NCBI GenBank assembly: GCA_022225965.2
Contig: JAKJXP020000001.1
Location: 868,001-932,000 of the forward strand
Source of the DNA: Diatrype stigma
Lineage: Eukaryota; Ascomycota; Sordariomycetes; Xylariales; Diatrypaceae
DNA length: 64,000 nucleotides
Direction: 5' to 3'
In this document: positions 47,226 to 60,104 of the stretch, piece by piece
How positions within the stretch are numbered: the stretch's first letter is position 1
How the letters are laid out: each line of letters begins with the position of its first letter
Position numbers and translations under genes: made by a program
The notes under the pieces: model-generated
What the model was told of the DNA's origin: nothing
What the model saw: the letters and a program-made list of their open reading frames with translations, nothing else
Databases searched by the model: none

Positions 47226-47806
47226 GAAAGAGCAAAGACCATCCCTTGATGTGCGGAATGGTTGAAGAAAGATGGCTTTTTTGCGTCTTGGTCTAGGTCT
47301 GTGGTCTTGTGCATAGAGACGGTCGAACCAATTTTATGTGGCTCACTTAACGACGAGCGCCTCCACGGATGGGATTGCTTTTCCCTGCGGCTTTGAAAAG
47401 CCGAAACTTAAAAGTAGAAAAAGTCTATTGGTCCTTTGTCAATACAATATTGTTAGTTCTTTTCTCCGAAGTTTCTTCGACTTTATGAAGTTGATGTAAG
47501 GAACACCGGCTCGGTTGTAACGGGCTTGTTGTAGGTGGGCCCCCTAAAGCGTCGCCGTTTGGTGGACTGGTGGATCGGAACTCCGATCCGGCAGCGGCAG
47601 GCTTGGTTGCAACACCCGACGGGGGCTGGCCTTAGCCTCTCAAATGCACACAATTGCATGACAGGTCTTCTATTTTGTAATTCCTGCATTCACATAATTC
47701 TGATCGCTGTTGTACTTAAACCATCACATATTCTACAGATCCACTCCAATTCGTTAGTGTGTGCATGTTTTCCTGACGTTCGTGCAGCTATCTTGAGACA
47801 GTTCAG
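47226..47806. promoter_or_regulatory. Divergent promoter of the Diels-Alderase and second P450 genes
   Basis: About 580 bp shared upstream region. At 47572-47589 it holds a perfect palindrome (GGATCGGA-AC-TCCGATCC) containing CGG-N4-CCG, a layout that Zn2Cys6 dimers often bind. It includes ACTCCGAT at 47580. Confidence 0.6.
47572..47589. promoter_or_regulatory. Palindromic CGG-N4-CCG site
   Basis: Perfect 8-bp inverted half-sites separated by two bases. The ACTCCGAT half matches the arms of the hairpin at 22092 and a site in the PKS-NRPS promoter. A candidate operator for the interrupted Zn2Cys6 regulator; inference only. Confidence 0.5.
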
Positions 47807-49654
47807 TTGCTCTTAGTTACTCCTTTCGGGGCGGTACGGTATATGACAACGTGTACCCCACCCCACCCGGCCACTATGCGCGATTCGTTACAATTCCTTG
47901 CAGAGCAGTATTCGGCGTTCACAGACGTATTTGGTGCTTTGCGACTTACCAAGTCCCAGCTCTTACTCCTGTCCTTACGAAAATTGTGCCATGATATAAG
48001 TTTTCAATGGTCGGATGCTAAAGAGATCTGGCAATGTAGCAATCCGAAGATTGTATACACTATCGCGGCACTAGCATTGCTCCTAACTGTCTACCTATTC
48101 GATTGGGCATTTCTCTCCTATACCAGTCTGACTCGACAAGGAGTGCCGCGACTCCGACGTCTTAAGGGTATCCACAGATGGGATTATGAAGCAATTCTGC
48201 AGCAAGGTGCACGGGCGTATCCTGATTCTCCCTATACCATTAGCTACTCCGGGTATGAGTACGCGGTATACCCATCTAAGTGCTTCAATGAGGTGCAACG
48301 CCTACCCGAGTCTACCGCTTCAGGGGTCGAGTGGTTCACACATGTCATTACCCAAGGCTGGCGCTTGCTCGGCACGCATTCTGGTATTCAACATAAGACG
48401 TTTGCTATTGACCTCGCTCGTGCGGTACCCGTGCAGGTTCATCAACGCCAGAAACAGTCACGCAGTGCTTTCGACGCCGTTTTCGGGCCTTGTACGGAAT
48501 GGACCAGCATCCGATTATTCTGGAACATCCAGAAGATTGTGGCAGTCACGAATGCCACCAGTCTAACGGGTGCTGACTTGGGGACCAATCCGCGCTGGCT
48601 TACCGCTGTGCAGTTTTTCCCGGTCTCTATCATGCTTGGGGTATATGGCTCACATACAGTTCCACGTATAATAAGACCTCTAGTCTCGCCTGTGGCTCTA
48701 TTGCCAGCACGCATTTTCGCAAAGTATATGGAGGTATTACTCCGTCCGATGGCACGACACGATTTGGAAGAATATGAAAATGCTTCAAGGACAGGGGAGA
48801 AGGAGAAGCTGGTAAGCGCCACATCAAACAAGAAGTTCCCGATAGTCGCGTGGCTGCTTTCGCGCATGCGTCCAGAACAACGTACGCTGGATCGAATCAT
48901 ACACTATCTGATTGTTGTCGCCTTCATGTCGACCGGAACATCGGCGGGAGCCCTCTACTATACCATAGGAGAGCTTGCAAGTCGCCCGGAGTTGGTGAGC
49001 GAACTCAGGGAGGAAATTGCGAGTTTCATGGTGGTGAGTATGCCCCTAGGCTTCCAATATGGCTTTAATGACGCTGAATCTTATATGCTTAGGATGGAAA
49101 TCTTCCGCTGTCTCACTTGGACGAGCTCAAGAAACTGGACAGCGTGATGTGCGAATCAGCTCGGCTGTATCCAATCAGTCATTGTAGGTACCCTTATGGC
49201 ATATTAAAGCTTTGATGTCTAACTCTTTTCAGTGGTGCTCAATCGACGTCTGAGAAAACCGGTCAAGCTCACAGTTGGGCCTGAAATGCCAGCCGGATCA
49301 CTGATATGCGTCGATGCCTTCCACCTCACCCAGTCCGAGGACATGTGGGATAACCCTACTGTTTTTGAACCAATGCGATTTCTCAAGCTCCGCGAACAGC
49401 CAGGAAACCAAGGTCGCTATCTATTCACCTCCACGGGTCCGGAGTTTCCATCATGGGGCGACGGCCCACAAGCTTGTCCCGGCAGAGTATTCGCGGCCAA
49501 TACCTTAAAGATCATACTGGCGGAGCTTATCATGCGTTACGACCTTAGGCTTGGTACGGGAGGTGCAATGCCAAGGCGATCGTCCATGCCGAATGGCTCG
49601 TTTGCCCCGGATTTAAGATTTGAAGTCATGGTGAAGAGGAGGGAAAATGCATAG
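47807..49654 (+). CDS. Cytochrome P450 monooxygenase (cluster tailoring enzyme 2)
   Basis: Second heme-thiolate oxygenase of the cluster. Exons 47807-49033, 49093-49183 and 49233-49654 join in frame to 579 residues; starting at the ATG at 47876 (MRDSLQFLAEQ) gives 556, which I find more likely. An unusually long leader precedes the membrane helix (IVYTIAALALLLTVYLFDWAFL, about residues 85-105). The remainder is typical of cytochalasan-cluster P450s: RGVPRLRR-like GVPRLRRLKG after the anchor, ExxR in MCESARLYP, and the heme loop WGDGPQACPGR with its Cys. It is the last recognisable gene before the AT-rich block begins roughly 200 bp downstream. Nothing is visibly broken. Confidence 0.9.
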
Positions 49655-51690
49655 GGATGTCTCTATAAGTGACCTTAGTAGAAAGCAATTAAGCTCACCG
49701 TAACACATAGGCAATACCGGCAACAAATTCTCTCAAACTTCGGTCGAAGATATGCTATTGGTTGCCCTAAGAGTATACCATGCGGGACCCCCTTTCTGCA
49801 CGCCCTTACATTTTATACACCTAGATCCATACCTATATTAATAAAACATTATAATCTTCTTATATTATATATAAATTAAAAAATCGCAAAATTAAAAGGG
49901 CTGCTTTATTATTATTATTATTAAACATTTTTTAAATAAAGCTAAAAGCTTTTCTTTTCGAATTTATTTGTCGATTTAATTCGTTATAAAAAACCTAAAA
50001 GGAAATCCTTAAAAGGGCCTTTTCTTAAATAAAACTTAAGCGCTTTTAATTAAATATTATATCGTAACGTTAATATTGCGGTTTTTTTATACCGAAATTA
50101 TAAGGCAGCGGAAATAATTAAATGAAAATAAAACCGTAGTTATATTGTTTAGGTTTAAGTATGCCGGTTACGTTTAATAAAAAGGTTTATTTAATTTAAT
50201 AGCTTAGCATTATAACTGCTCTTGCTTTCTTAATAACGGACCTTTTTTAAATATATCAACGTTTCGTTAATTTTATTATAACGTAACTCGAATTAAAACC
50301 TTTATATTCTTTTTTTATTCTTTAATATGTTCTTTATTTATGCTATTACTGTATTTTATATTTGCGTTTAATTTAATTATGTAATAATGCTTTTTAAATT
50401 TAAACGCATTTGTAATAACAATTTAAACGTTTCAATTTTAAGAAATTAATAATTAAGAAAAGGTAATATATTAAGTTAAAAATGCACCTTAAAGAATAAC
50501 CGGTATACGTTTATAATGCCGTTATAGTCGTATATTACTTAATCGTATTTGCATTTTTTTCGTATTTAATAAAAACTATGGGCTTTATTAAAGTTAAGTT
50601 TAAATTAATGCTTGCGATTATTATAGCAAAAGAACTTATTAAGTTAACGATTATGTTAGCGATTATATTAAAGAATTCGCTGGTAATTGCGAATTAACTA
50701 ACTGGTGTGGAATTTTTAAGATATCGATTTTAATGGATTTTAAGGTTGCCTTAAAATTCGTTAAATGCTTGGTTTAGGCCATTTGTTTTTTAGTTATGCG
50801 TTTATTCTTATTATTAACGGTTTAAATTATATCTTTTACTTTTTTTAATTATAAAGTAAAGTCGATTAAAATTATTCGCGCCGAAGTTATACCGTTTTTA
50901 ATATCGGTAACGAATTTAATTAAGTTTATAATTAAAGTTATTACTTTGTTTATACTTATATGGACTGCCGGTAATATGGTTTTTATTTAAACCGATATGA
51001 ATATAAATGGTAATAACGATACGGATATTTTAAATTTAGATATTAATTAAGATACGACTTTTAGGGTTAAATCTTTAATATAATTAAATTATATAATTTA
51101 TTTTTTCTAGTATTTACGCGCGTTTATTTTTTCCTAAAACATAAATAACTTGCGATATTCATTTGGAATCGTTAATTATATAAGGCCGACGGCCTTAAGT
51201 ATTTGCTTTAATTTAATAAATTAAATTTTATAATAAATACGGAATGCTTTAATTAAAATCGATTAAAATAATATGGCATTGTTTAGTTTATTAATATTAA
51301 TTGTATTATATTGTTTTAAAATAATATAAATATTTTTAGCGTGGTTATTATTGTTTTTTATATTGTTTATTCGTTAAGGCGCATTCCGAATTAAATAAGT
51401 TATAACGCCTTAAAAATGTCTTCGGATATACCGAAGTAATGAAAAGTATTAATCTTAAATTGGCTTATAATAAAGAGTTCGATAATATCGTTCTTAATGT
51501 CCTTTTTAATAAGGCTAATTATTAATGTTTTATATTATGGTATCGATTTATTTGCCTTAATAAGATTTTCGAATTGCTTTAGTTAGTATTTATTTTTAAT
51601 AATTAATAATTGTTTTGTTTATTACGCGGGATATAAATCGCAGGTGTACCGCATGCCATATGCCTGTATGTATATAGGTAGGCAGCCGGC

Positions 51691-51691
<1 letters not shown>

Positions 51692-51721
<30 letters not shown>
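51692..51721. repeat. (TAA)n microsatellite
   Basis: About ten uninterrupted TAA units, directly after a short less AT-rich patch (51628-51690) that contains CGCAGGTGTACCGCATGCC. Confidence 0.9.
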
Positions 51722-51722
<1 letters not shown>

Positions 51723-54700
51723 TGTTTTTTTAAAAGTTAGATTTCTTTCGCCGTAATCGAAATTAGCGAATTCGTTAATATTAACGATTATATTTGTATT
51801 AATAAATTTCAATTAAAAATAATTACAACGAAAAATTAAGATAATTAAGCCGCAAATCGGCTTTAACTTTTTGTTTTCGTAATAATATAATTAATTTGTT
51901 AATCGTTAATATTATTAAAATATATTTCGATTCATAAGTTAATGTTATATATCGACCAAAAATGTAATTTTCTTTAAGATACTGAACTATTTGCTATCGA
52001 TTTTGTACACTAAAAATTTAATTTTATATAAATATTTTATATTATATTCTTAATTATCTGGTATATTATATTATTTAATAATAATTTATATAACCGGATT
52101 AATTAAAGGTATAATAAAAATAAAAGGTGCCTTTAATATAAGCGAAAACGGTCGGCAATGCGAACGGCGAAAAATAAATTTCGTGCGGCTACGAAAATTT
52201 ATTTTCCGTAATGCGCGATTACAAAAAAGATAAATCTAAAAATTAAAAGTAAAAAATAAAAGTATTCGAAATATTTTAAGAATTAAATAAATTAAAAAAC
52301 TAAAGTTGCAATAATAAATAAGAATTGCGAAATAATTACAAAGTTAAAAGTTAAAAGGTATAGTTTTATAATAAAAAGTCGTTCGGATTTAATATAATAA
52401 GGCCGGTACGGTATTTAAGTAAATGCGCGTTTATTTTATAATTTGCGATAAAAAATGTTTATCGGTAATTGCATTTTTATGTTTATCGGTAATATTTTAT
52501 CGATTACTTTTTATTCCTAATCGTTTATTTTAAGTATTTCCTTAATTTCCTCGTTAAAGCGTACGTTTTTGATTAATATAAGGTTTTGTTTAAAGTTTAT
52601 TTTATAGGTTTTATTGTATTTTTCGACTAGCGTTATAGCGTTTTGTATAAATAATTCGTACGGATATTATTTATTATATTATGCGTCGTATGTTTTTTAT
52701 CGTACCAGGTATTGGATTTTCGGTTTGTAATTCGTTAATATAATACGTTTATTTATTAATGTCTTAATTTCATATAACTTTTATTTATCATCGTCGTTTT
52801 TAACGATAACCGTTCCGGCTTATAACTATTTGCGATTAAAAAGGGTTATACCTTTAAAAATGGAAATTAATTAATTAATCGAAATCGTATTATATATTTT
52901 TTATGACATAAAAAGTTAAGTTTATATATTAAGTCGTTTATTTTTTCGATAATTATTTAAGGCTCGGATTATTATTATAATTATTTGCGTAATAGCTGTT
53001 TTAAAAAGTTGTAATTTTTATATAACTTGAAATATACTTAGTTATTTATATTGAAATTAATTTAGCGTTTAATTTTGTTATATCGAATCTTAAAATTCGT
53101 TACTACGAAATTTATGGCTACTTTAGCTTTTTTAATAATATTGCCATATAATATCGAAATTAATCGTATTTTTGAATAAATCCAATATAAACATTATAAA
53201 GTTAGGCTTAAAACCCATAATTATTTCGTTATGTAACATATTAAATATAATAGATTTTAAATTATTTATATTATATTATAGTGTTAATATAATAAATACT
53301 TAAAATTCGTCGCTTTAATCGGCGTAATACCGGATAGTTATTTTAATGGTTTTATTTCGGAGTTTTATTTAATTATCGGTTTATACGTATTAATTAATTA
53401 AACAGATTAACTTAATATTTAACTTTAAGAAAAATCTTTGTTCCAGTTTTAAAATAAACCTTTTATTTCGATCCGATACTGCCTTTTTAAACTAATCCTA
53501 ATCGTAAAGTATTAATGCGGTACCGAAAATATAGGTTCAATTCTTTGCCGTATATTTTATATGGCCTAATAAAAGAATAGTTTTTTTTATTAAACTTATA
53601 AACGATAATTATAAATGCATTAAACGTAAAAAAGCCGGCTTTTATTTATGATATATTAAGAAATAATACTTTTAACAATTTCATAATAAAATCCCAGGTA
53701 ATGGTATAATAAGAAATGGCTAAGTTATTAATAAATATAAGTTTTTTTTAATTGTTTTTATATATTCGTTTTATTAAATATGCATTAAAAGAAATATTCG
53801 ATATAATTTAATACCTTACGAATTAATTCGTAAATAATAAGTTTTTCGAAATTTCAAAACATACGTTTAAGACCGAAATGGTATTTTTCGTTATGGGCCA
53901 ATTTAAATACGTTTATTACATAATTTAAGAATATATAAAGGTTTTATTAACCGAATAGAAATACGTAATAAATAAGGTTATTAATAATAATATGTTTACA
54001 TTATTTACTTTAACGGTTTATATTAAAATTAATTAGCGCGTTTTTTAGTTTTAACCATTTAATATTCGTTAAATAGCTTCGTATTAATCGTTAGCGAAAT
54101 TTTGGATTCATAGCTACGTATGTTTGAACGAAATAACCGACGGCTTTAATAATATCGTTTAATTTTAACTTAATTGAATTATTGGCTTCTTTAATATCCT
54201 TTACGGTCTCCTTTATAAGCAGTTTGAACAATACATCGAGAACGACGTTAACTTTGCTAAAAATATAATAAACCTTTATTTTAAATTGTAATAAATATGC
54301 GGATATTATTATTAATCGAAGGTTTATTTTTATAACGTCTAATGTAATTAATCGTTTTTATTCGACGATGCCTTTAGTTGCCTTATAATTTATTAAAGTA
54401 ATAACGAAATATTTATATAATTAAAAGTATATGCATTAATTCTATATGGTACAAATTAAATAAGCGATTTTTAATTTAATTGCATTATAATTTTTTTCTG
54501 CCTTTATAAAACCTTTAATAGAAATATAATAAACTTAATAAAATTAACCGATAATATTTAGCCGTTTTATATTTATTATTGCAACGTAAGTATTATTATC
54601 GATATAAAAGTTTTTTATAAGCCAATATTAGCCTTAGCTATTTATTTTATCGGAATTAATGCTATTTAAAGATATGACGAAATTAATTTTTTCTTAATTC

Positions 54701-55499
54701 ATAATAAAGTATTCGTCGTTATCGAAATCCGTAATTATGCCGAGTTTAGCTTTACGTTAAATCCTTTAAAATTAATCGGTATTGTTTATATATGAAATAA
54801 TCTTTAATGTTTTCGCTTTAATGGCGGCATTAAATGCTTTAACGTATTTAGTAATAAAATAATATAACCTTATAACTTTTATCTTTTTTAAATTTCCGGC
54901 AAATTAATATATAAAATTAATATTTTTATTATCGTCTTAAAGGGAACTGTTATTATGGCTTTAATTAATATTTGTTTTTAATGGAATTTCGACGTTTAAT
55001 AATTTCGAATAATATAATAACATTTTAATAAGACTTTATAATAAGCTTTTTTGAAATAATTAATTAATATACCGTTTTTATCGTTAAATTCGTTTCTTAA
55101 AAAAATTAAGCTTAAGTTTATTAATTATTTATGCAATAATTATAACGCATATTGTAATATTTTAATTATATATTAATATATATAAGATATTAATATTAAA
55201 TATTGCTTTTTTAGTAAATTTAATATTATTTCCGATATTTCCGGTTATAATAGCTTCTTAATTCTTAACGGATGTTTTAATATAATCGATTACGTATTTT
55301 TTAAATTAATTCTTTGTTATAAATTAATAAGATGCACTGATATTTATATATATAGTTAATTCGTTTCGTATCATTTAAACTATAATTTTTAAATAAGTAT
55401 ATTTTATTAACGGATTTTAAGGATTTATACGTTTAAGGCGTATAATCATTACCGAATATTCGTGCTTATGATATATGTTTGTTTTATCGTCTTTATCGT

Positions 55500-56400
55500 T
55501 TATATTTTTAACCCGAAAAAAACCCGTTATACGAGCCAGCCTTCAGGGTTTTGCCTAGGGCTAGCCGTTAACGATAGAAAACCTTAAGTCCTTAGCCCGC
55601 AAGTTCCTGGCGGCAAAAAACGATTTCCGCCCGTTTGGGCACAACTGGGAAAAAAAGTTTTTAACCCGTTATCCTGAAATTAAATTAAAAAAAGCCCGAG
55701 CTCTCGATTAACGCCGCCGGGACGGCACGAATTACCAAATTATTTCCGAATGGTTTAACCTTTTTAAAGCAACTTTCTTAATTTATGGCATCATTAAAAA
55801 CGATATCTTTAATATGGACGAAAAGGAAATAATAAAAGGAATTAAAAATAATGCTAAAGTGCTTATTTTCCGGAAAAATGAACAAGCTTTTTTTAATCAG
55901 CCTGAAAATCGCGAATGGATATTTATTATCGAATGTATTAATATAAAGAACTATAGCCTTCCGCTTTATATAATCCTTTAGGGCCAGCGGATATAACAAA
56001 GCTAAATAAATGAAGCCATTAATAACCGAACGGTAATATAAATTAATCCGAATAAATGGATTAATTAAAAGATTACTTTTAACTGGTTAAAGCATTTCGA
56101 TTGTTATACGAAACCTTTGTTTCATGGCATTTATAGGTTATTAATTTTCGATAGGCATTCGAGTTATATTTTCTTTAAATTCGTTGATTATTATAACGAA
56201 AACAAAATCGTATCCCTTTGTTTTTCCCTTTACGTTATATATATATTACAGCCCTCTAACGTTAATAATTTTAATTCATTATTTAAGCTATATAAGAAAG
56301 TTATTAACGAACGGTTCTTATTTGGAATTCGAACGATTAATAATAAACAATTTCTGCTATATTATTAAAAAGCCTAACGCTTTATTATATCGAATATACT
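55500..56400 (+). pseudogene. Pogo/Fot1-type DDE transposase relic
   Basis: One plus-strand frame holds a coherent transposase from about 55560 to 56380, with only a handful of stops: LKSLARKFLAAKNDFRPFGHNW (DNA-binding region), RDGTNYQIISEWF, NIFNMDEK-type first catalytic Asp near 55815, LLIFDRHSSY for the second Asp near 56140, and LQPSNVNNFN near 56245, where the family has LQPLDV, so the third Asp is Asn. It is better preserved than the surrounding DNA. The flanking inverted repeats could not be placed; the GC-richer stretch at 56880-56990 may be the right end. Confidence 0.75.
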
Positions 56401-57169
56401 AAATGCCTAAAAAGGTTCGGAATTATTATTACTTAATCCAAATAAAGTACTTGCCAAATATCGACCGCAAACGTTCCTATTAGCTACGTTTTAAAATTTT
56501 AACGGGCAACAAGTCAATATAACGGCAAAGTCCGAAGGAAAATTCGCCCGCCGAATTAAGGATATCGTTAATAAGCTTAATACTATATGCCAAATTCCGT
56601 TAAAAAAAGTATACGCTTTGTAAAAGAAACCTGTTTAATTAGCTTAGTTTATATCTAATCCTTACAAATAATTAACGAAAGCTTAATAAGGAAATAGGAA
56701 GAAAACAGAAAAAAAAAGGCCAATGGCAAGCACTATTAAGGGACAAGGGTATTAATAATAACCGAAAGGAAACGCAATAAGGTGCTTAAAAAAAGAACGA
56801 CCTTCGTAAAAAACGTATGGAAAAAACTGAAGATTAATTTTGATGTATTCGAATAAACCGTAATATAATAATTTATAATGTTGCAATAAGGGAGGGGGTT
56901 CTGGAAGGGTTCATAGGTGGAATAAATTATGAGCTAAAGGTGGCCGAGCTTTAGGGCTGGCCGATAATTAGGGCCAAGACGTTAAAAATTGCGGTTTATG
57001 TTTTATAAAAATCAATTATTTCTATATTCTTCTCGGAAAAATCGTAATTTATTCTTATAGTTATTTTTTAAAAGCTTTAAAAATTATTTAAATTATTTAA
57101 ATTATTATAATTACTTTATAAATTATTTCGACCTTTATAATTATTAAATCAACCATGATAATTACCGCG

Positions 57170-57240
57170 TTCTTTATTATATTTATTGTCATTATTATAT
57201 TTATTATTATTATTACATTTATTATTATTATTATATTAAT
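57170..57240. repeat. ATT/TTA microsatellite
   Basis: Imperfect trinucleotide run (ATTATT, with TATATT and TACATT interruptions). Confidence 0.75.
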
Positions 57241-57593
57241 TAACGTTTATTTATTTATTATTAAATTCGTTCGTAATTATATATGCTAATTAATATTAAG
57301 TTAAGGCTAATAATAAAAGTTAATTTTAAGAATTAAAGACTTAAATTAAGGCAAAAATCTAATTACGTATTATTGTCGTAAAACCGACTTGGAATTTTAG
57401 TTTTTCGCCCTTTATTAAAAAGCGGCCTTTATAAAAAAAGGCGGCATTCTTTGACGTATATTAAGTAATTATTAAGGATTATATTTATAACCGGTCGTAA
57501 AACGCATTCCTAAAGATAAAAACTTAATTCGTTATATATAAAGGTTATTTATTAAATCGGACTTTCCATTTTTATAAGCTTTATAATAACGGA

Positions 57594-57753
57594 CTTGATA
57601 CTCCAGCCGTCCCATACACTATACAGTGTCGGGCCTCATGTAGTCTTAGTCATCCTGTAGACCTCTTACACCCCCTTTGGGGGTGGCCTGTATGTAACTA
57701 GGTACACTAGCTAGATAGGTCCACCCGGACGTAAAAACAAATCATCATCATCA
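57594..57753 (+). mobile_element. 5'-truncated LINE 3' tail with target-site duplication
   Basis: A 160-bp island of normal composition ending in an ATCATCATCATCA tail, typical of the 3' end of fungal Tad-type non-LTR elements. It is bracketed by the identical 14-mer TTTATAATAACGGA at 57580-57593 and 57754-57767. Too short to contain coding sequence. It escaped RIP although it lies in RIP-mutated DNA. Confidence 0.75.
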
Positions 57754-58974
57754 TTTATAATAACGGATAACTTTTATTAACTAATTACGGAATAACTTGT
57801 CGTCGACGATATCTTAACGAATAAATACTGCTGTTTTAAGAAAACCGATTGCTTAAGTTTCGTTAATTTTAAATCTATTTATGAATTTATTAAAAGCGGC
57901 TTAATTATTGGCCTTATAAAACGCTCGTTAATTTAATAATAACTATAATAACCACCATAACTAGGCGGTACCGCGTAAGAATTAATGGAAATCTTTTTTA
58001 ATGATTTTTACTTTGTTAAGGTCGTTTTTCTTTTGCTTTTTTTTAACGCTGTCCGTAAATAAATATACGTTATAATAATAAACGTTTTTACCGATAACAA
58101 CGTAGTTTCCTTTGCCGATATACTATTCTAAGTTAAAATGAAAATATTCGAAATTATAAATCTTCCAACCGTAAGTATTACGATTCGATAAATTACGGTA
58201 ACTCGCGGCTATTTTTCGTATCTCGTTAAAAAAATCGCCTACTGATTTATTAATCGTAACTTTTATAGCAACATTTATAACTATGGCTAATTCGTTAACC
58301 CTTTTAAAGTTTAAGTTACGTTTATAACGAATTAAGGCATTATTATTATCATTATTATTATTATAATAAAAGCGTTTATTGCTTTTTAATAAAGAACCAT
58401 TATTATTTTCCAAATTGCCAGCGCTTACGATTTAAGCTTTTCGTTATTTGGCTTGAGTTTTGTTATAAGGTTGCTTTTATTATCGTAAAACCTAAATAAA
58501 TTATAAGGATAATCGAAAAGATTAACCTTATTATTAGCCTTAAAAGGCCTGTCGTATAAAATCGAAAAAATGTACTTATTTTTAATTTTTGTTTTTTTTT
58601 TAACTCTAAAAAATGGGTTTTCGCTTTAGAAGATTCGGTTTTATTAATAATAACGTATATATTTATTTAGGGTTAAATTATTCTTATTTTCAATGTTTTC
58701 AAGCGATTAAATGGAATTCTTTCGAACGGATAAACCACTTTTAATAAATCCTTAATTCATAATTAAATCGATATAAATAAGAAGCAATTAAATTGTTTTA
58801 TTGGCTTTACGATAGGCTTTTAGTATTTTTATGGCTTTATTTATTATTTTGTCGTCGTTTGGATATTAAAATTTAAGCTTTTCGTTTTCGCTATTATTTA
58901 ATTATTTTTCGTTTAATTGTTTTTCGTTTTTTAAGAATAAGACTTAAAGGTTTCTAGTTATAAATATACGTAAT

Positions 58975-59140
58975 CCTAACCGGAGGTTATTCTGTGAAGG
59001 TGGTGTGACACGGAAATTATGTCCAGAAATTTAGGCTTGGGAAATACCTCGAACGTTTTCGCCTGCGATTGGTCGGACCCGCTGCGTTCGCTTTGGCGAC
59101 TAGTCGAGCCAGTTAGCTCCGTTTTGCCAGCCAATTAATT
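58975..59140 (+). mobile_element. GC-normal island, possible end of a Ty3/gypsy pol and start of its LTR
   Basis: The plus strand reads RRLFCEGGVTRKLCPEI then a stop, which resembles the C-terminal end of fungal gypsy polyproteins. A purine-rich GAAGGTGG stands before TGTGACACGG, which could be the LTR start. Only about 165 bp is preserved, and the sides are AT-rich decay. Identification is tentative. Confidence 0.4.
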
Positions 59141-59353
59141 TTTATTTCTTATAAGTATTATATATAAATAATAACAAGACCCATTTATTTTATACATACG
59201 GCTAATAATATTATTATATTTCCGGGTTTTATTTAAGTTTGTTTTAATTTATTCGTAACTTATTTCGATTTGTTTTAATTTGCTTATAGCCTTTTCGTAA
59301 TTTGTCTTAATTTATTCGTATATTTTATTACATTATTAAACCATTCCAGTTTT

Positions 59354-59760
59354 TTTTAGAAATCTTTTTATTTTTTTTTGTAATCCATTTGCGGTGCATT
59401 ACGATTTCTTTATTTCCATCCGTAATCCATTCGTAATGCATTACGACCTTTTCATTTTTATCCGCAATTCATTCGCAATATATTACGACCTTTTTATTTT
59501 TATCCGCAATTTATTCGCAATGCATTACGACTTTTTTATTTTTATTTGTAATCCATTTATAATGCATTACGACTTTTTCATTTTTATTCGTAATCCATCC
59601 GTAATGCATTACGATTTTTTTATCTTTATTCGCAATTCACCTATAATGCATTACGGCTTTTTCGAGTTTTATACGCGATTTATTCGCAATACGTTACGGC
59701 CTTTTCGAATTTTACGCGCGATTTACGCATAACTTTTTTAAATTTTACATATAGCCTTTT
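59354..59760 (+). repeat. 42-bp minisatellite
   Basis: About nine imperfect tandem copies of a 42-bp unit (consensus around GCATTACGAC...TTTTTATTTTTATCCGCAAT...CATTCGCAAT). The spacing is visible from GCATTACGA at 59396, 59438 and so on. Because 42 is a multiple of three, it produces a long open frame with a 14-residue repeat (MHYDFFIFIRNPFV), which I take as a by-product. Confidence 0.85.
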
Positions 59761-60104
59761 CGTTATAATATAACGCATTATAGGTTTTTCGAAACCTATT
59801 CGCGGCTTATATATAACCTTTTTAAGTTTTATTAATATAAATTATTTTACGAATTCTAAGATTTGCTATGTTTATTAATAATTTTAACCATTAAATTAAT
59901 TTATTTATAAGCGATATTTGCATATTTTTATTTAGAAATGTTTTTTTTGTTGCAATTATATTTTGCAAAATATATATATGCTTATGTTTTTATTTCGAAT
60001 TAGTATTAATTTTGTTTTATTATATAGGCATTTTATTTTTATATCGCAATAAATAATTTCTTTCGTATTGCCTTTAAATATGCGGTTTTTTAATTTCCTG
60101 GTCC

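Noticed and set aside
53290..53460. Minus-strand traces (GTKIF...NYGF) like a Ty3/gypsy integrase
   Set aside because: Spacing is suggestive, but stops and substitutions are too many and the central motif is not convincing.
59394..59732. Open frame with a 14-residue repeat (MHYDFF...)
   Set aside because: Fully explained by the 42-bp minisatellite unit being a multiple of three.
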